DNA of 64,000 bases from Rhodococcus opacus (GCF_012396235.1 NZ_JAAXPA010000037.1:1-64000), one strand, 5' to 3'; counted from the stretch's first letter, positions 25,830 through 34,404 are shown. The notes: generated from the sequence alone by a model not told the origin. Numbers and translations are program-made.

Positions 25830-26570
25830 ATGCCTGCTCGCCCGCATCGCACAGTCGACCGCGTGATCGAGATCCTCGAGACCGTGTCTTTGAGCCCGCG
25901 CGGGGTGACGTTGGCCGAACTGACAACCGCCCTGGACGCGGCGAAGAGCTCCGTACAGGAGCTGACCAACGGGCTGCTTGCCCGCGGCTATCTCCTCGAG
26001 GAGGAGCGCCGGTTCCATCTCGGACCGGGGCCGTTCGTCCTCGCCGCACGCGCGAACAAGCTGGCCGCGCTCTCACTCGATCACCAATTCGTCGCCGAGC
26101 TGGGCGAGGTCCTCGGTTGCACCGTCCTCGTCGCAGTACGCGTCGGGGACGCCATCGTCTTCACCGACCTCGCGGGTGAAGAATCACCGAGCCTCACTTT
26201 CGTCGCGCGCACCCACGCCCGTCGCCCGCTGTATACGACCGCCGCCGGAAAAACCGTGCTCGCCAACGTCACTGACGAGGAGATGTACCGCCTCCTCGAC
26301 CTCGCCACCCCCGAGCAGGCAGGCGAAGTCCGACAATTCCTCGCCGAACTCCCCGAGATTCGGTCCCGCCGACTCGCCTTCAACCGGGGAGTCACGCTCA
26401 CGGACGCGTTTGCCGTGGCCACACCTCTGCTGGCACCCGACGGCAGTCTGATTGCGGCGATCAGCGCGGCCGTCGACGCGTCAGCAGCGGAGGGCCTCGA
26501 CGATATCGGCGAAAAGCTCAAGAAGGCCGTTGCCAGCCTCGGCCCTCGACACGGGCTCAAACTGCGCTGA
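25830..26570 (+). CDS. IclR-family transcriptional regulator
   Basis: A 246-residue IclR protein. The N-terminal winged helix (TVDRVIEILETVSLSPRGVT, then LAELTTALDAAKSSVQELTN) is followed by the effector domain with DLAGEESPSLTFVARTHARR, YTTAAGKTVLAN and AFAVATPLLAPDGSLIAAIS. The start at 25830 begins directly at the usual PHRTVDRV; no good Shine-Dalgarno is seen and a -10-like element sits close by, so it may be leaderless. It probably controls the divergent cupin gene and perhaps the neighbouring acyl-CoA operon. Confidence 0.9.
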   Translation: MPARPHRTVDRVIEILETVSLSPRGVTLAELTTALDAAKSSVQELTNGLLARGYLLEEERRFHLGPGPFVLAARANKLAALSLDHQFVAELGEVLGCTVLVAVRVGDAIVFTDLAGEESPSLTFVARTHARRPLYTTAAGKTVLANVTDEEMYRLLDLATPEQAGEVRQFLAELPEIRSRRLAFNRGVTLTDAFAVATPLLAPDGSLIAAISAAVDASAAEGLDDIGEKLKKAVASLGPRHGLKLR

Positions 26571-26650
26571 AAGCCTCAACAGCCAGTCGAGCATCCCGCT
26601 TTGAAACTCGGAGCAGCGGATTCGAGCGCTTGTCGCCGGCACCGTCGGTT

Positions 26651-26740
26651 CATGGCGCCGGATCGGCGGCGAAAACCTGTGCCGGCGTGCGCCAGTCGAG
26701 GATCTCGAGACGTGTTCGGTCCGCATATCCTGACGAAGCG
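26651..26740 (-). pseudogene. Possible IS30-type transposase tail
   Basis: On the minus strand the frame reads RTRLEILDWRTPAQVFAAD and then stops. This resembles the transposase tail at 1-120 (DWRTPAEVFAD). Only about 25 codons are recognisable and no inverted repeat was identified. Confidence 0.35.
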
Positions 26741-26746
26741 GACACG

Positions 26747-27409
26747 CTATGTGGCGGTTGCGCCTTGGGGTTGATCGTCGGCGTCGGGTAGGGGGCGTCG
26801 GCAGATTTCGTGGGCTTCGTCGGCCGAGAGGCCGAACATGCGCAAGAGGTCCTCGGTGACGTGGTCGGTGTCCTCAGCGTCGTCACGTTCGGGGTGGTCG
26901 TGCAGCAGTTGACCCAGACACAGTGCGGCCCCCGCTGTGATTGTCAGGGCCAGTTCGGGATCGCGCACGGTGAACCGGCCCGCACGGGCAGCTGCCTCGA
27001 TGTCTCGGCGAGCTCTCGGCGCCAGACCTTTGTCCGAGCTGACCAGACTCGGCCCGTCGCGGAGCAGTACTTTGCTCAGTTCGGGATTCCTGCGATGCAG
27101 GCGTCCGGTCAGACGGAAGCTCTGCGCAAAGATCTGGGCAGGGTCGTCCAGATCTGCGGTCAGTTCGTCGAGCACCGCGCCGTGGCGGTCGAGGGCCTCC
27201 TCCACTGCCGCATGGAAGAGCTCCTCCTTGGTCTGAAAGTGGTTGTAGAACGACCCCATTCCGACATCTGCGGCCTGGGTGATCTCGAGAATCGGGGCGG
27301 TCAGCTTCCCTGCCGCCATGAAGGACTGGGCTGCGCGTACGAGTGCGGCGCGGGTACGCGCCTTGCGCCGTTCCAGGCGGTTCGGTGCATCGGCGATCTG
27401 CTCGGTCAT
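26747..27409 (-). CDS. TetR-family regulator
   Basis: A 220-residue TetR protein. Helix-turn-helix: PILEITQAADVGMGSFYNHF at about 39-58, followed by QTKEELFHAAVEEAL. The C-terminal ligand domain has no recognised subgroup. A palindrome (TTGACGAATTCCTCAA) lies 63 bp upstream of its ATG. The 5' part of this gene together with the palindrome is repeated in decayed form at 28162-28354, next to the aromatic operon. The likely targets are itself and that operon. Confidence 0.85.
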   Translation of the reverse strand: MTEQIADAPNRLERRKARTRAALVRAAQSFMAAGKLTAPILEITQAADVGMGSFYNHFQTKEELFHAAVEEALDRHGAVLDELTADLDDPAQIFAQSFRLTGRLHRRNPELSKVLLRDGPSLVSSDKGLAPRARRDIEAAARAGRFTVRDPELALTITAGAALCLGQLLHDHPERDDAEDTDHVTEDLLRMFGLSADEAHEICRRPLPDADDQPQGATAT

Positions 27410-27471
27410 GCCTGCGTGCCCTTCTCCTGATCCGTCTGACCCTCCCCCACACTACCCGCGTGTCATCACTA

Positions 27472-27487
27472 TTGACGAATTCCTCAA
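27472..27487. promoter_or_regulatory. Palindromic operator upstream of tetR
   Basis: TTGACGAATTCCTCAA is a 16-bp dyad with one mismatched pair. The same 16 bases occur at 28338-28353. The site is the probable binding site of the TetR encoded at 26747-27409. Confidence 0.6.
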
Positions 27488-27535
27488 ACCCGGCAGTTAC
27501 TCCACTCCGCGAGCAGCCGCCACAGACGGTCCAGC

Positions 27536-28132
27536 CTAATGGCCGAGGATCTTGATCCCGACCACAAGAACGCCCACACCGACCAAACCTGCGACGGTGA
27601 ACAGCTGTTGCCACCAACGTAATTGGGCCATTCGCACGGCGAGTAGAGCAATTACGCCAAGTTCGACGACGAGGATCCACATCGCGATCCACATCGCTGT
27701 GGATGTGCTCAGTAGTCCGAAGGCGGCTGCGACCAATGCCAGCAGGGGCAAGACCGCGGCCTCCACGATCTGGCCGGAGGCCTGGAGCATCCGCAGCGCT
27801 GCCCGTCCGCGCGGAGCACGGTGGTGCGCGCCGAGGTGTGCTACCCAGTCGGCCAGCAGGCTCGCTGCCCAGAGCCCGCCGGTTGCCACCGCGACATCCA
27901 TGACCCGCGCCCATGGGCTCGTCTCGGGAGCCGTATAGCGGACGAGGACGGCGAGCGTCGCCAAACACGTCATCGCGCCGTACACACGCTCCCGCAGGAG
28001 CGCGACGACATGCGCCACGGGAATCTCTTCCCGATTCGTCTCGCTGGCCCCGCCAGTCACTTCAGTCACCACGCGAATCGGTTGGAATCTGTCTTGTCCG
28101 AGCAACCGTTGCACCGATCCCATTCCAGCCAT
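27536..28132 (-). CDS. Small integral membrane protein, function unknown
   Basis: About 198 residues with four to five hydrophobic segments, for example AMTCLATLAVLVRY, VAVATGGLWAASLLADW, VLPLLALVAAAFGLL, AMWILVVELGVIALLAV and LFTVAGLVGVGVLVVGI. I recognise no family. The exact start is uncertain because the first 30 residues are not membrane-like; a GTG inside may be used. It lies between the tetR gene and a degenerate copy of the tetR 5' end, so it appears to have been placed there by the same rearrangement. Confidence 0.6.
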   Translation of the reverse strand: MAGMGSVQRLLGQDRFQPIRVVTEVTGGASETNREEIPVAHVVALLRERVYGAMTCLATLAVLVRYTAPETSPWARVMDVAVATGGLWAASLLADWVAHLGAHHRAPRGRAALRMLQASGQIVEAAVLPLLALVAAAFGLLSTSTAMWIAMWILVVELGVIALLAVRMAQLRWWQQLFTVAGLVGVGVLVVGIKILGH

Positions 28133-28161
28133 TCGTATCCCGTCGACAAACCGTCTGCCCG

Positions 28162-28354
28162 TAGCGGTCGAGGGCCTCCTCCACTACCGCGTGAAAGAGC
28201 TCCTCCTCGGCCCGGAAGTGGTTCGCGCCGTGCGCGGTTCCAGGCGCTTCGGTGGCTCGGCGACCTGCTCGATCATGCCTGCGCGCTCATCTCCTGATCC
28301 GCCTGACCTCGCCCCACCCTAGCGCCCGTCATCAATATTGACGAATTCCTCAAA
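28162..28354 (-). repeat. Degenerate partial copy of the tetR 5' end and its operator
   Basis: The stretch repeats 27182-27488: GCGGTCGAGGGCCTCCTCCA, the initiation region (TCATGCCTGCG), the leader (TCTCCTGATCCG.CTGACC) and the palindrome are all recognisable. About 115 bp of the tetR coding region are deleted inside the copy, after GAAGTGGTT. The remaining frame encodes only the start and a later piece, so it is a non-functional remnant. The copies flank the membrane-protein gene. Confidence 0.8.
28338..28353. promoter_or_regulatory. Second copy of the TetR operator
   Basis: TTGACGAATTCCTCAA, identical to 27472-27487, sits 64 bp before the start of the extradiol dioxygenase gene. It could let the TetR at 26747-27409 control the aromatic operon. 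Confidence 0.6.
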
Positions 28355-28364
28355 TACTCTTGAC

Positions 28365-28396
28365 TGACGATATGGTCGTAAGTGACGATATCGTCA
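28365..28396. promoter_or_regulatory. Tandem operators TGACGATATCGTCA
   Basis: TGACGATATCGTCA (28383-28396) is a perfect 14-bp palindrome; TGACGATATGGTCG (28365-28378) is a weaker copy 18 bp upstream. They lie just before the ribosome-binding site of the dioxygenase gene and differ from the TetR palindrome at 28338, so a second regulator may act here. Confidence 0.6.
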
Positions 28397-28416
28397 TAAA
28401 TCGAAGGGAGTGGTCA

Positions 28417-29550
28417 ATGAGTGTCCACCATGACCCGCATACCGGTCTGCACAGTGAGCAGGGCGCCCTGGCGGGCGAACACCGGGGGCGGGCCGCCGAG
28501 CCGATCATCAAGGTGCATGACCTCGCGTGGCTGGAGTTCGAGAAGCCCGACCTCGAGCGGGCGGAGGCGTTCGCCCATGCCTTCGGTTTTACGACGGCGC
28601 TCCGCACCGCACACGAACTGCAGTTGCGCGGTACAGACCCCGGCTCGCCCTGCGTGCTCATCCGCCGAGGCCCGCGGTCGCGGTTCGTCGGTCCAGCCTT
28701 CCGGGCAGCCGACTCGACCGACGTGCTGCGATTGGCGGACGCGGTCGGAGGTGCGGTCGTGCCCCTCCCCGAGAGCCTGGGCGGGATCACGGTCGATCTC
28801 ACAGATCCCAGCGCTTTGGGAGTCCGCGTCGTGTCCGACACGTTCGAGTTGCCGGCGCTGTCCGATCAGGCCCCGCTCCCACTGAATTTCGGACACGACC
28901 GCGAGCGGGTGAACGCCCCTCAGCGGCCACCCCGCACGCCGGCCACCGTGCAACGGCTCGGTCACGTCGTGCTCCAGACGACGACGTACCTCGAAACACT
29001 CAACTGGTACCTCGAGCACCTCGGACTGATCGTCAGCGACTTCCTGTACTACCCCGGTCAACGGGCCCGGGGCCCGATCATGAGCTTCATCCGCTGCGAC
29101 CGGGGCGCCACGCCCACCGACCATCACACGCTCGCGATGGTTCTCGGCCCGGCCAACCGCTATGTGCATTCGGCATATCAGGTCGCCGACCTCGACTGCC
29201 TCGCCGCTGGTGGCGAATACCTGCTCGACCGGGGCTACCGCCGGTCCTGGGGCATCGGCCGGCACATTCAGGGCAGCCAAATCTTCGACTACTGGCGAGA
29301 CCCTGACGGATTCATGGTCGAGCACTTCAGCGACGGCGATCTTTTCGACAGCACACTCGACGCGGGCTGGGCACCGATGACCGCGTCCGGACTGGCCCAG
29401 TGGGGGCCGCCCGCCACCAAAGACTTCCTCGGATTGAACCCCGGTCGGGAATCACTCCAGGAATTGCGCGCCATTGTCAACGCGCTGCGCGCCGACAACG
29501 AATTCGACCTCCACCGCCTCCGCGGCCTTCTGAAAGTTGCCAGCTCATGA
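28417..29550 (+). CDS. Type I extradiol ring-cleavage dioxygenase (VOC superfamily)
   Basis: A 377-residue two-domain VOC protein. In the C-terminal domain the 2-His-1-Glu metal triad appears as His183 (RLGHVVLQT), His251 (YVHSAYQVAD) and Glu302 (FMVEHFSDG), the layout of extradiol catechol dioxygenases such as 2,3-dihydroxybiphenyl dioxygenase. It would open a catechol ring next to the two hydroxyls using Fe(II) and O2. The family is usually about 290-310 residues; this one has an N-terminal lead of about 30 residues and a C-terminal tail. Start at 28417 with GAAGGGAG upstream. First gene of a five-gene coupled operon under tandem palindromes. Confidence 0.85.
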   Translation: MSVHHDPHTGLHSEQGALAGEHRGRAAEPIIKVHDLAWLEFEKPDLERAEAFAHAFGFTTALRTAHELQLRGTDPGSPCVLIRRGPRSRFVGPAFRAADSTDVLRLADAVGGAVVPLPESLGGITVDLTDPSALGVRVVSDTFELPALSDQAPLPLNFGHDRERVNAPQRPPRTPATVQRLGHVVLQTTTYLETLNWYLEHLGLIVSDFLYYPGQRARGPIMSFIRCDRGATPTDHHTLAMVLGPANRYVHSAYQVADLDCLAAGGEYLLDRGYRRSWGIGRHIQGSQIFDYWRDPDGFMVEHFSDGDLFDSTLDAGWAPMTASGLAQWGPPATKDFLGLNPGRESLQELRAIVNALRADNEFDLHRLRGLLKVASS

Positions 29551-30485
29551 CCATCTCCGTCCTCCGCACCGTCGACGCCTGGTGGGTCGTCACACCCACG
29601 GGTGCCGCACGGGTAGACACCGAGGCCACCACCACCGCCCAACTGCTCGCCGACCGGCCGGCCGTCGAGGCAGCGGCGTCCAGCGAGGGCACCGTGGCCG
29701 TCGAGACTCTCTCGTTGCTCTCCCCGGTCACCGCCCCCTGCCGGGTGGTCGCACAGATGACGAACTTCGCATCGCACGTCGAGGACGCCGGGATGAACCC
29801 CGACACCATTCCGTTGACCTTCTTTCGAAAGTCCTCCGGGTCGATCAGCGGCCCCAATGACGACGTGATCCGTCCTGCCCATGTCCGACTGCTGGACTAC
29901 GAGGTGGAGATCGGGCTCGTCCTCGCCCGCGACATCCCGGTCGGGACGGCGATCACGGCAGACACTCTCGCCGATTACGTTGCCGGGCTGGTCGTCACCA
30001 ACGACATCTCCGCGCGCGACATTCAGCTTCCGAAAACGCAGTTCTACGAAGGCAAGTCATACCCGACGTTCACCCCGGTCGGCCCCGCCCTCGTCCTGCT
30101 GGACGGCGACGAGCTGAAGCGGTTCACCGACCTGCGCCTGCGGCTCTGGGTCAACGGTGAGCCGCGCCAGAACATGACTGTTGCCGACATGATCTACCAG
30201 CCGACCGAGACTCTGCAGGCGCTGACCCGGTTCCAACGCCTCGATGCCGGGGACTTACTGCTGACCGGAACACCGGTCGGGACGGCACTGAGCGCGCCAC
30301 CGAAGCCGATCGCAATCCTCTCCGCCCTGCTGCCGCCGGCAGTCAAATGGAAGCTCTTCTTCGCGGGCCAGGCCAAGAACTCGAACTACCTGCAGGACGG
30401 CGACCTCATCGAAGCCACCGTCTTCACGGACGACGGGACCATCGACTTGGGGCGCCAGCGCACGGTGGTGAGGTACGCGCGATGA
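29547..30485 (+). CDS. Fumarylacetoacetate hydrolase (FAH) family enzyme
   Basis: A 312-residue FAH-fold protein. Metal-site residues are visible in LLDYEVEIGLVL (about 116-125) and TNDISARD (151-158), followed by EGKSYPTFTPVGP (168-180). The C-terminal part has LLTGTPVGT. Family members hydrolyse or decarboxylate ring-fission products such as fumarylpyruvate or 2-oxohept-3-enedioate. After an extradiol dioxygenase it is the natural second step. ATGA overlap with the preceding stop. Confidence 0.85.
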   Translation: MTISVLRTVDAWWVVTPTGAARVDTEATTTAQLLADRPAVEAAASSEGTVAVETLSLLSPVTAPCRVVAQMTNFASHVEDAGMNPDTIPLTFFRKSSGSISGPNDDVIRPAHVRLLDYEVEIGLVLARDIPVGTAITADTLADYVAGLVVTNDISARDIQLPKTQFYEGKSYPTFTPVGPALVLLDGDELKRFTDLRLRLWVNGEPRQNMTVADMIYQPTETLQALTRFQRLDAGDLLLTGTPVGTALSAPPKPIAILSALLPPAVKWKLFFAGQAKNSNYLQDGDLIEATVFTDDGTIDLGRQRTVVRYAR

Positions 30486-32371
30486 CCACCGACCTGCTGT
30501 GGCCGCGTTACGCGGTTCCCACAGATCTGACGACGATCGAGGCCGTGCCGCTGCGCGATCGGGGGCTTCCGGAGTCCACCTATGCGTTGCTCACCCGAGC
30601 GGCCCGCATGTGGCCGGATCGCCTCGCGCTCACCGTCCTACCGGACGGTGCACGGTGGCGGGAGCCGGTGCAGCGTAGTTTCTCCGAACTACTCGACGAT
30701 GTTCATCGTTACGCGAACCTGCTCCATCGTCTGGGCGTACGGCGCCGGGACGCGGTCGCCGTGATGGCGCCCAACTGCGCCGAGTTGATCCCCGCGACTC
30801 TCGCCGCACAGCTTGCCGGCATCGCTGCTCCCATCAACGCCGCGCAGTCGCAGCAGCACATCGCTGAATTGCTGCGCCGCTCAGGTGCCCGGGTACTCGT
30901 CGCGGCAGGACCGGAACTCGCGCCCGAGACATGGGAGGCCGCGCACCGGATTGCCGTGAGCGGGACGGTGGACGCCGTGCTGGTCTTGCGGCCCACCGGC
31001 GCAGCCGGCGCTCCTGCGGACCTGCCCGAGGTCGACGGAGTGCGGATCGGCTATCTCAGTGCGCTGGCGGCCGATATCGATTCCTCCGACTTCGTCGGTG
31101 ATCCCCCCCGTGGGTTCGACGTGGCCGCACTGTTTCACACCGGTGGTACCACCGGTGTTCCGAAGCTGGCCGCCCACACCCACGACAACGAGGTCGCCGA
31201 TGCCTGGATGCTGGCCGCGAACTCGTCGTGGGACTCGGACTCCGTCGTTTTCGCCGCCCTGCCGCTGTTCCATGTCAATGCCTTGATGGTCACGCTGCTG
31301 GCGCCGCTGTTCAAGGGCCAGGGTGTGGTGTGGGCCGGCCCGCTCGGCTATCGCGACCCGGACTTGTCCAGCGAATTCTGGAAGATCGTCGAGCACTACC
31401 GCATCGCGTCGATGAGCGCGGTGCCCACCGTATACGCGGCCCTCGCGCAGCGCCCGGTCGATGCCGACATCAGTAGTCTGCGATTCGCCATGGTGGGAGC
31501 ATCGCCTCTACCGACCGCGCTCATCGAAAAGTTCCAGGACCACACGAGTGTGCCCCTCCTCGAAGGCTACGGACTGACGGAGGCAACCTGCGCGACTGCA
31601 CGCAGCTTCACCGACGCGCCACGTCCTGGCTCGGTCGGGGTACGGATGCCCTATCAGCAGGTCAAAGTGGTACGCGTCCGCGAAGACGGCACCTGGGAAG
31701 ACCTGCCCACCGGAGCGACCGGAGTGCTGGCGATCAGCGGTCCGACGGTGTTCGCCGGTTATGTTTCCGGCCACGACGAACACGGACCCGTTCTCGACGG
31801 CATGGGCAAACTGGTCGACGGCTGGCTCGACACCGGCGACCTGGCGCGCGTCGACAGCGACGGCTTCATCTACCTGGTCGGACGCGCGAAGGACGTTATC
31901 ATCCGGGGCGGGCACAACATCGATCCAGCGGTCATCGAAGACGCTCTTCTGACCCATCCGCAGGTCACCGCAGTCAGCGCGGTGGGACGCCCCGATGCCC
32001 ATGCCGGCGAAGTGCCCGTTGCCTACGTCACCGTTGTCGCTGACGCCGGTATCACCGCTCACGAGCTACAAGCCTGGGCGGGCGAGCGCGTCCCCGAACG
32101 GGCCGCGGCACCCAAGGCGGTCACCATCCTCCCCGCGTTGCCCGTCACGGCGGTAGGCAAGCTCTACAAGCTCGCACTGCGCGCCGACGCGACACGGCGC
32201 GAACTCGAGCATGCCCTCGCCGCCGTCGCAGGCATCGACAGCATCCATGCGTCCGTCGAGGACGGTTCGATTCTCGCCACTGTCGAGATCGATGGATCTG
32301 TCGGCGAACCGACGGTCAAGGCGATCCTGGACCGATACGCGATCAATTGGAAGGTCACGGTGCGCACATGA
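30482..32371 (+). CDS. Acyl-CoA/aryl-CoA ligase with C-terminal extension
   Basis: A 629-residue AMP-forming ligase (ANL family). Signatures: FHTGGTTGVPKLAAHTH (phosphate loop), LEGYGLTEATC, GWLDTGDLARVD, RGGHNIDPAVIE and the C-terminal Lys loop TAVGKLYK. It activates a carboxylate to its CoA ester. Beyond the usual end there are about 60 extra residues (from RRELEHALAAV to the end) with alternating strands and helices that resemble a small ferredoxin-like fold. ATGA overlap with the upstream gene. In this operon it may activate a side-chain acid before or after ring cleavage. Confidence 0.85.
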   Translation: MTTDLLWPRYAVPTDLTTIEAVPLRDRGLPESTYALLTRAARMWPDRLALTVLPDGARWREPVQRSFSELLDDVHRYANLLHRLGVRRRDAVAVMAPNCAELIPATLAAQLAGIAAPINAAQSQQHIAELLRRSGARVLVAAGPELAPETWEAAHRIAVSGTVDAVLVLRPTGAAGAPADLPEVDGVRIGYLSALAADIDSSDFVGDPPRGFDVAALFHTGGTTGVPKLAAHTHDNEVADAWMLAANSSWDSDSVVFAALPLFHVNALMVTLLAPLFKGQGVVWAGPLGYRDPDLSSEFWKIVEHYRIASMSAVPTVYAALAQRPVDADISSLRFAMVGASPLPTALIEKFQDHTSVPLLEGYGLTEATCATARSFTDAPRPGSVGVRMPYQQVKVVRVREDGTWEDLPTGATGVLAISGPTVFAGYVSGHDEHGPVLDGMGKLVDGWLDTGDLARVDSDGFIYLVGRAKDVIIRGGHNIDPAVIEDALLTHPQVTAVSAVGRPDAHAGEVPVAYVTVVADAGITAHELQAWAGERVPERAAAPKAVTILPALPVTAVGKLYKLALRADATRRELEHALAAVAGIDSIHASVEDGSILATVEIDGSVGEPTVKAILDRYAINWKVTVRT

Positions 32372-32724
32372 CCACCGCATCACTAGTTCTGGCACTCTGC
32401 CTCGCAGTCTTCTACCTCCTGCTCGGCGTCGGCAAGATAGCGGCGACCTCGCCGATGCGGGAACGAGCAGCCCACGTCGGTATGCCCGTCAGCACGTATC
32501 GGGGTATCGGTGCGCTCGAGGTCGCCGGTGCCGTCGGTCTCGTGATCGGCGGACTCGTGCCGGCGCTCGGCGCCGCAGCCGGCATCGGGCTGCTGCTCCT
32601 GATGGTGGGCGCCGTCGTGACGCACGTACGGAACGGTGACGGATTGCGAGAGATGGCGCCCGCCATCGTCGTCGGCGTAGCTATCGTGGCCTACCTCGTA
32701 GTCTTGTTCGGATCGATCCGATGA
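32368..32724 (+). CDS. DoxX-like small membrane protein
   Basis: 118 residues with four hydrophobic helices (LVLALCLAVFYLLLGVGKI, IGALEVAGAVGLVIGGLV, ALGAAAGIGLLLLMVGAVV, MAPAIVVGVAIVAYLVVLF), the size and pattern of DoxX-family proteins. The family is membrane-bound and has been linked to quinone or thiosulfate chemistry, but the role here is unknown. It overlaps both neighbouring genes by four bases, so it is made with the ligase and the hydroxylase; a role in substrate uptake or electron transfer is conceivable. Confidence 0.75.
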   Translation: MTTASLVLALCLAVFYLLLGVGKIAATSPMRERAAHVGMPVSTYRGIGALEVAGAVGLVIGGLVPALGAAAGIGLLLLMVGAVVTHVRNGDGLREMAPAIVVGVAIVAYLVVLFGSIR

Positions 32725-34262
32725 GCGAACGGGTCGTCCCGGTCGTCATCGTCGGTGCCGGGCCCACCGGACTGACCGCCGCCACGCTGCTGGCCCAGTA
32801 CGGTGTCGAGTGCCTGATACTCGAGCGCTGGGAGGGCGTCTATGCGCAGCCGCGGGCGGTCCACCTCGACGGTGAGATCCACCGGATCGTGGCGCACCTC
32901 GGGATCGCCGAAGAGTTCGCGACGATCTCCCGGCCGTGCCTCGGGTTGCGGCTTCTCGACCGGAACATGCGCGTTCTCACCGAGTTTCACCGAGACCCTG
33001 GCCCGGGCGTACACGGCTACCCCGAGGCCAACATGTTCGACCAGCCGCAGTTCGAGGAGATCCTGCGCGCCAACCTGAAACGGCACAACCGGGTCTCTCT
33101 CCGCGGCAACGTAGCGGTCACCGGGCTGGCCGACCACACGACGGGCAGCGTTCGCGTCGACTTCACCGACCGAAGCACCGGTATGCAGGAATCGGTGCAG
33201 GCCAGATATGTCCTCGGCTGCGACGGCGCCAACAGTCTGGTCAGAGACCAGATTCAGGCAACGATGCGGGACCTGAAGTTCGACCAACGCTGGCTGGTTG
33301 TCGACGTCGCGACCACCGCCGACCTCGGCGAGTGGGAGGGCGCCCACCAGGTGTGCGACCCCCTGCGCGCGGCAACATACATGCGGATCGGAAACACTCG
33401 CTACCGCTGGGAGTTCCGGCTCGAGCCCGGCGAGACCGCCGACGACTATCGCGACATGGCTCGACTGCAACCCCTCATCTCGCCGTGGACACGGAAAACA
33501 CCGGTCGACGACCTGACGCTTGTCCGCGTGGCCGAGTACACCTTTCGAGCCCAGATCGCGGACCGATGGCGCGACCGGCGCGTGTTCCTTCTCGGCGACG
33601 CCGCCCATCTCACACCGCCGTTCATCGGACAGGGGATGGGGGCTGGGATCCGCGACGCGATGAACCTCGCATGGAAACTTGCCGGCGTCCTCATCGGGGA
33701 TCTACCCGAAAGCGCACTCGACACCTACGAGATCGAACGCAAACCCCACGCGCTCGCACTGATCCGGCGCGCCAAGCTCGTCGGGATGGCCATGACCGAA
33801 GGCGGCGAACTCGGTAACCTCATCCGTCGCATCGTCGTACCGCTGCTGCACCGTATCCCGGGCCTCGGCGACAAGATCATGGACGGCGAGACCCCGGCCC
33901 TTCACCGCTCCACGCTGATAGAACGACCTCGACTACGCAGAAGCCGAGCGGGCCGCCTGATCCCGAATCCGGACCTCGGCCAGGGTCGCCGATTCGCCGA
34001 GGTCGTCGCAGGCCGGTTCGCGGTTGTCACCTCCCTCTCCCCGACCCCGACACAACGCACCGACATCGAACAACGCGGCGGCACAGTCCTGCTGGCTCGA
34101 CCCGGCACCGATCTGCACCACTGGCTACACCGCGCCCGCGCCCGCGCCGCCGTCATCCGGCCCGACGGCACCGTCCTGAGTAGCGGCAACGACCTGTCTG
34201 CCGTCTGCACCACCCTCCCCCGCTTCCACACCGACCACGTGCCAACGTTCCTCACCCAGTGA
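32721..34262 (+). CDS. FAD-dependent aromatic monooxygenase (MhpA/PheA type)
   Basis: A 513-residue class A flavin hydroxylase. FAD motif VIVGAGPTGLTAA begins at residue 9, the DG motif CDGANS is at 167-172, and GDAAHLTPPFIGQGMG begins at 292. The length and C-terminal thioredoxin-like tail agree with 3-(3-hydroxyphenyl)propionate hydroxylase relatives. It would add an ortho hydroxyl to a phenolic ring with NAD(P)H and O2, making the catechol used by the first enzyme of the operon. Last of the five coupled genes. Confidence 0.9.
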   Translation: MSERVVPVVIVGAGPTGLTAATLLAQYGVECLILERWEGVYAQPRAVHLDGEIHRIVAHLGIAEEFATISRPCLGLRLLDRNMRVLTEFHRDPGPGVHGYPEANMFDQPQFEEILRANLKRHNRVSLRGNVAVTGLADHTTGSVRVDFTDRSTGMQESVQARYVLGCDGANSLVRDQIQATMRDLKFDQRWLVVDVATTADLGEWEGAHQVCDPLRAATYMRIGNTRYRWEFRLEPGETADDYRDMARLQPLISPWTRKTPVDDLTLVRVAEYTFRAQIADRWRDRRVFLLGDAAHLTPPFIGQGMGAGIRDAMNLAWKLAGVLIGDLPESALDTYEIERKPHALALIRRAKLVGMAMTEGGELGNLIRRIVVPLLHRIPGLGDKIMDGETPALHRSTLIERPRLRRSRAGRLIPNPDLGQGRRFAEVVAGRFAVVTSLSPTPTQRTDIEQRGGTVLLARPGTDLHHWLHRARARAAVIRPDGTVLSSGNDLSAVCTTLPRFHTDHVPTFLTQ

Positions 34263-34368
34263 CCCACCCCCGCGGGCGCGAGCACGCGATATTCGCTCGT
34301 CCCGAGCACCATTCGACATCGAAAATCGCTGCGTACCAGTCGAAGTGATTCGCGTCATAAAATACTTG

Positions 34369-34404
34369 CCCGTAACCTACGGGATCGTAACTTACGGTAC
34401 CGTA
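34369..34404. promoter_or_regulatory. Two palindromes before the desaturase gene
   Basis: CCCGTAACCTACGGG (34369-34383) and TACGGTACCGTA (34393-34404) are perfect dyads, the second ending five bases before the ATG. A CATAAAAT-like -10 at about 34355 places transcription start in the first palindrome. They are strong candidates for a lipid-responsive repressor site. Confidence 0.65.
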
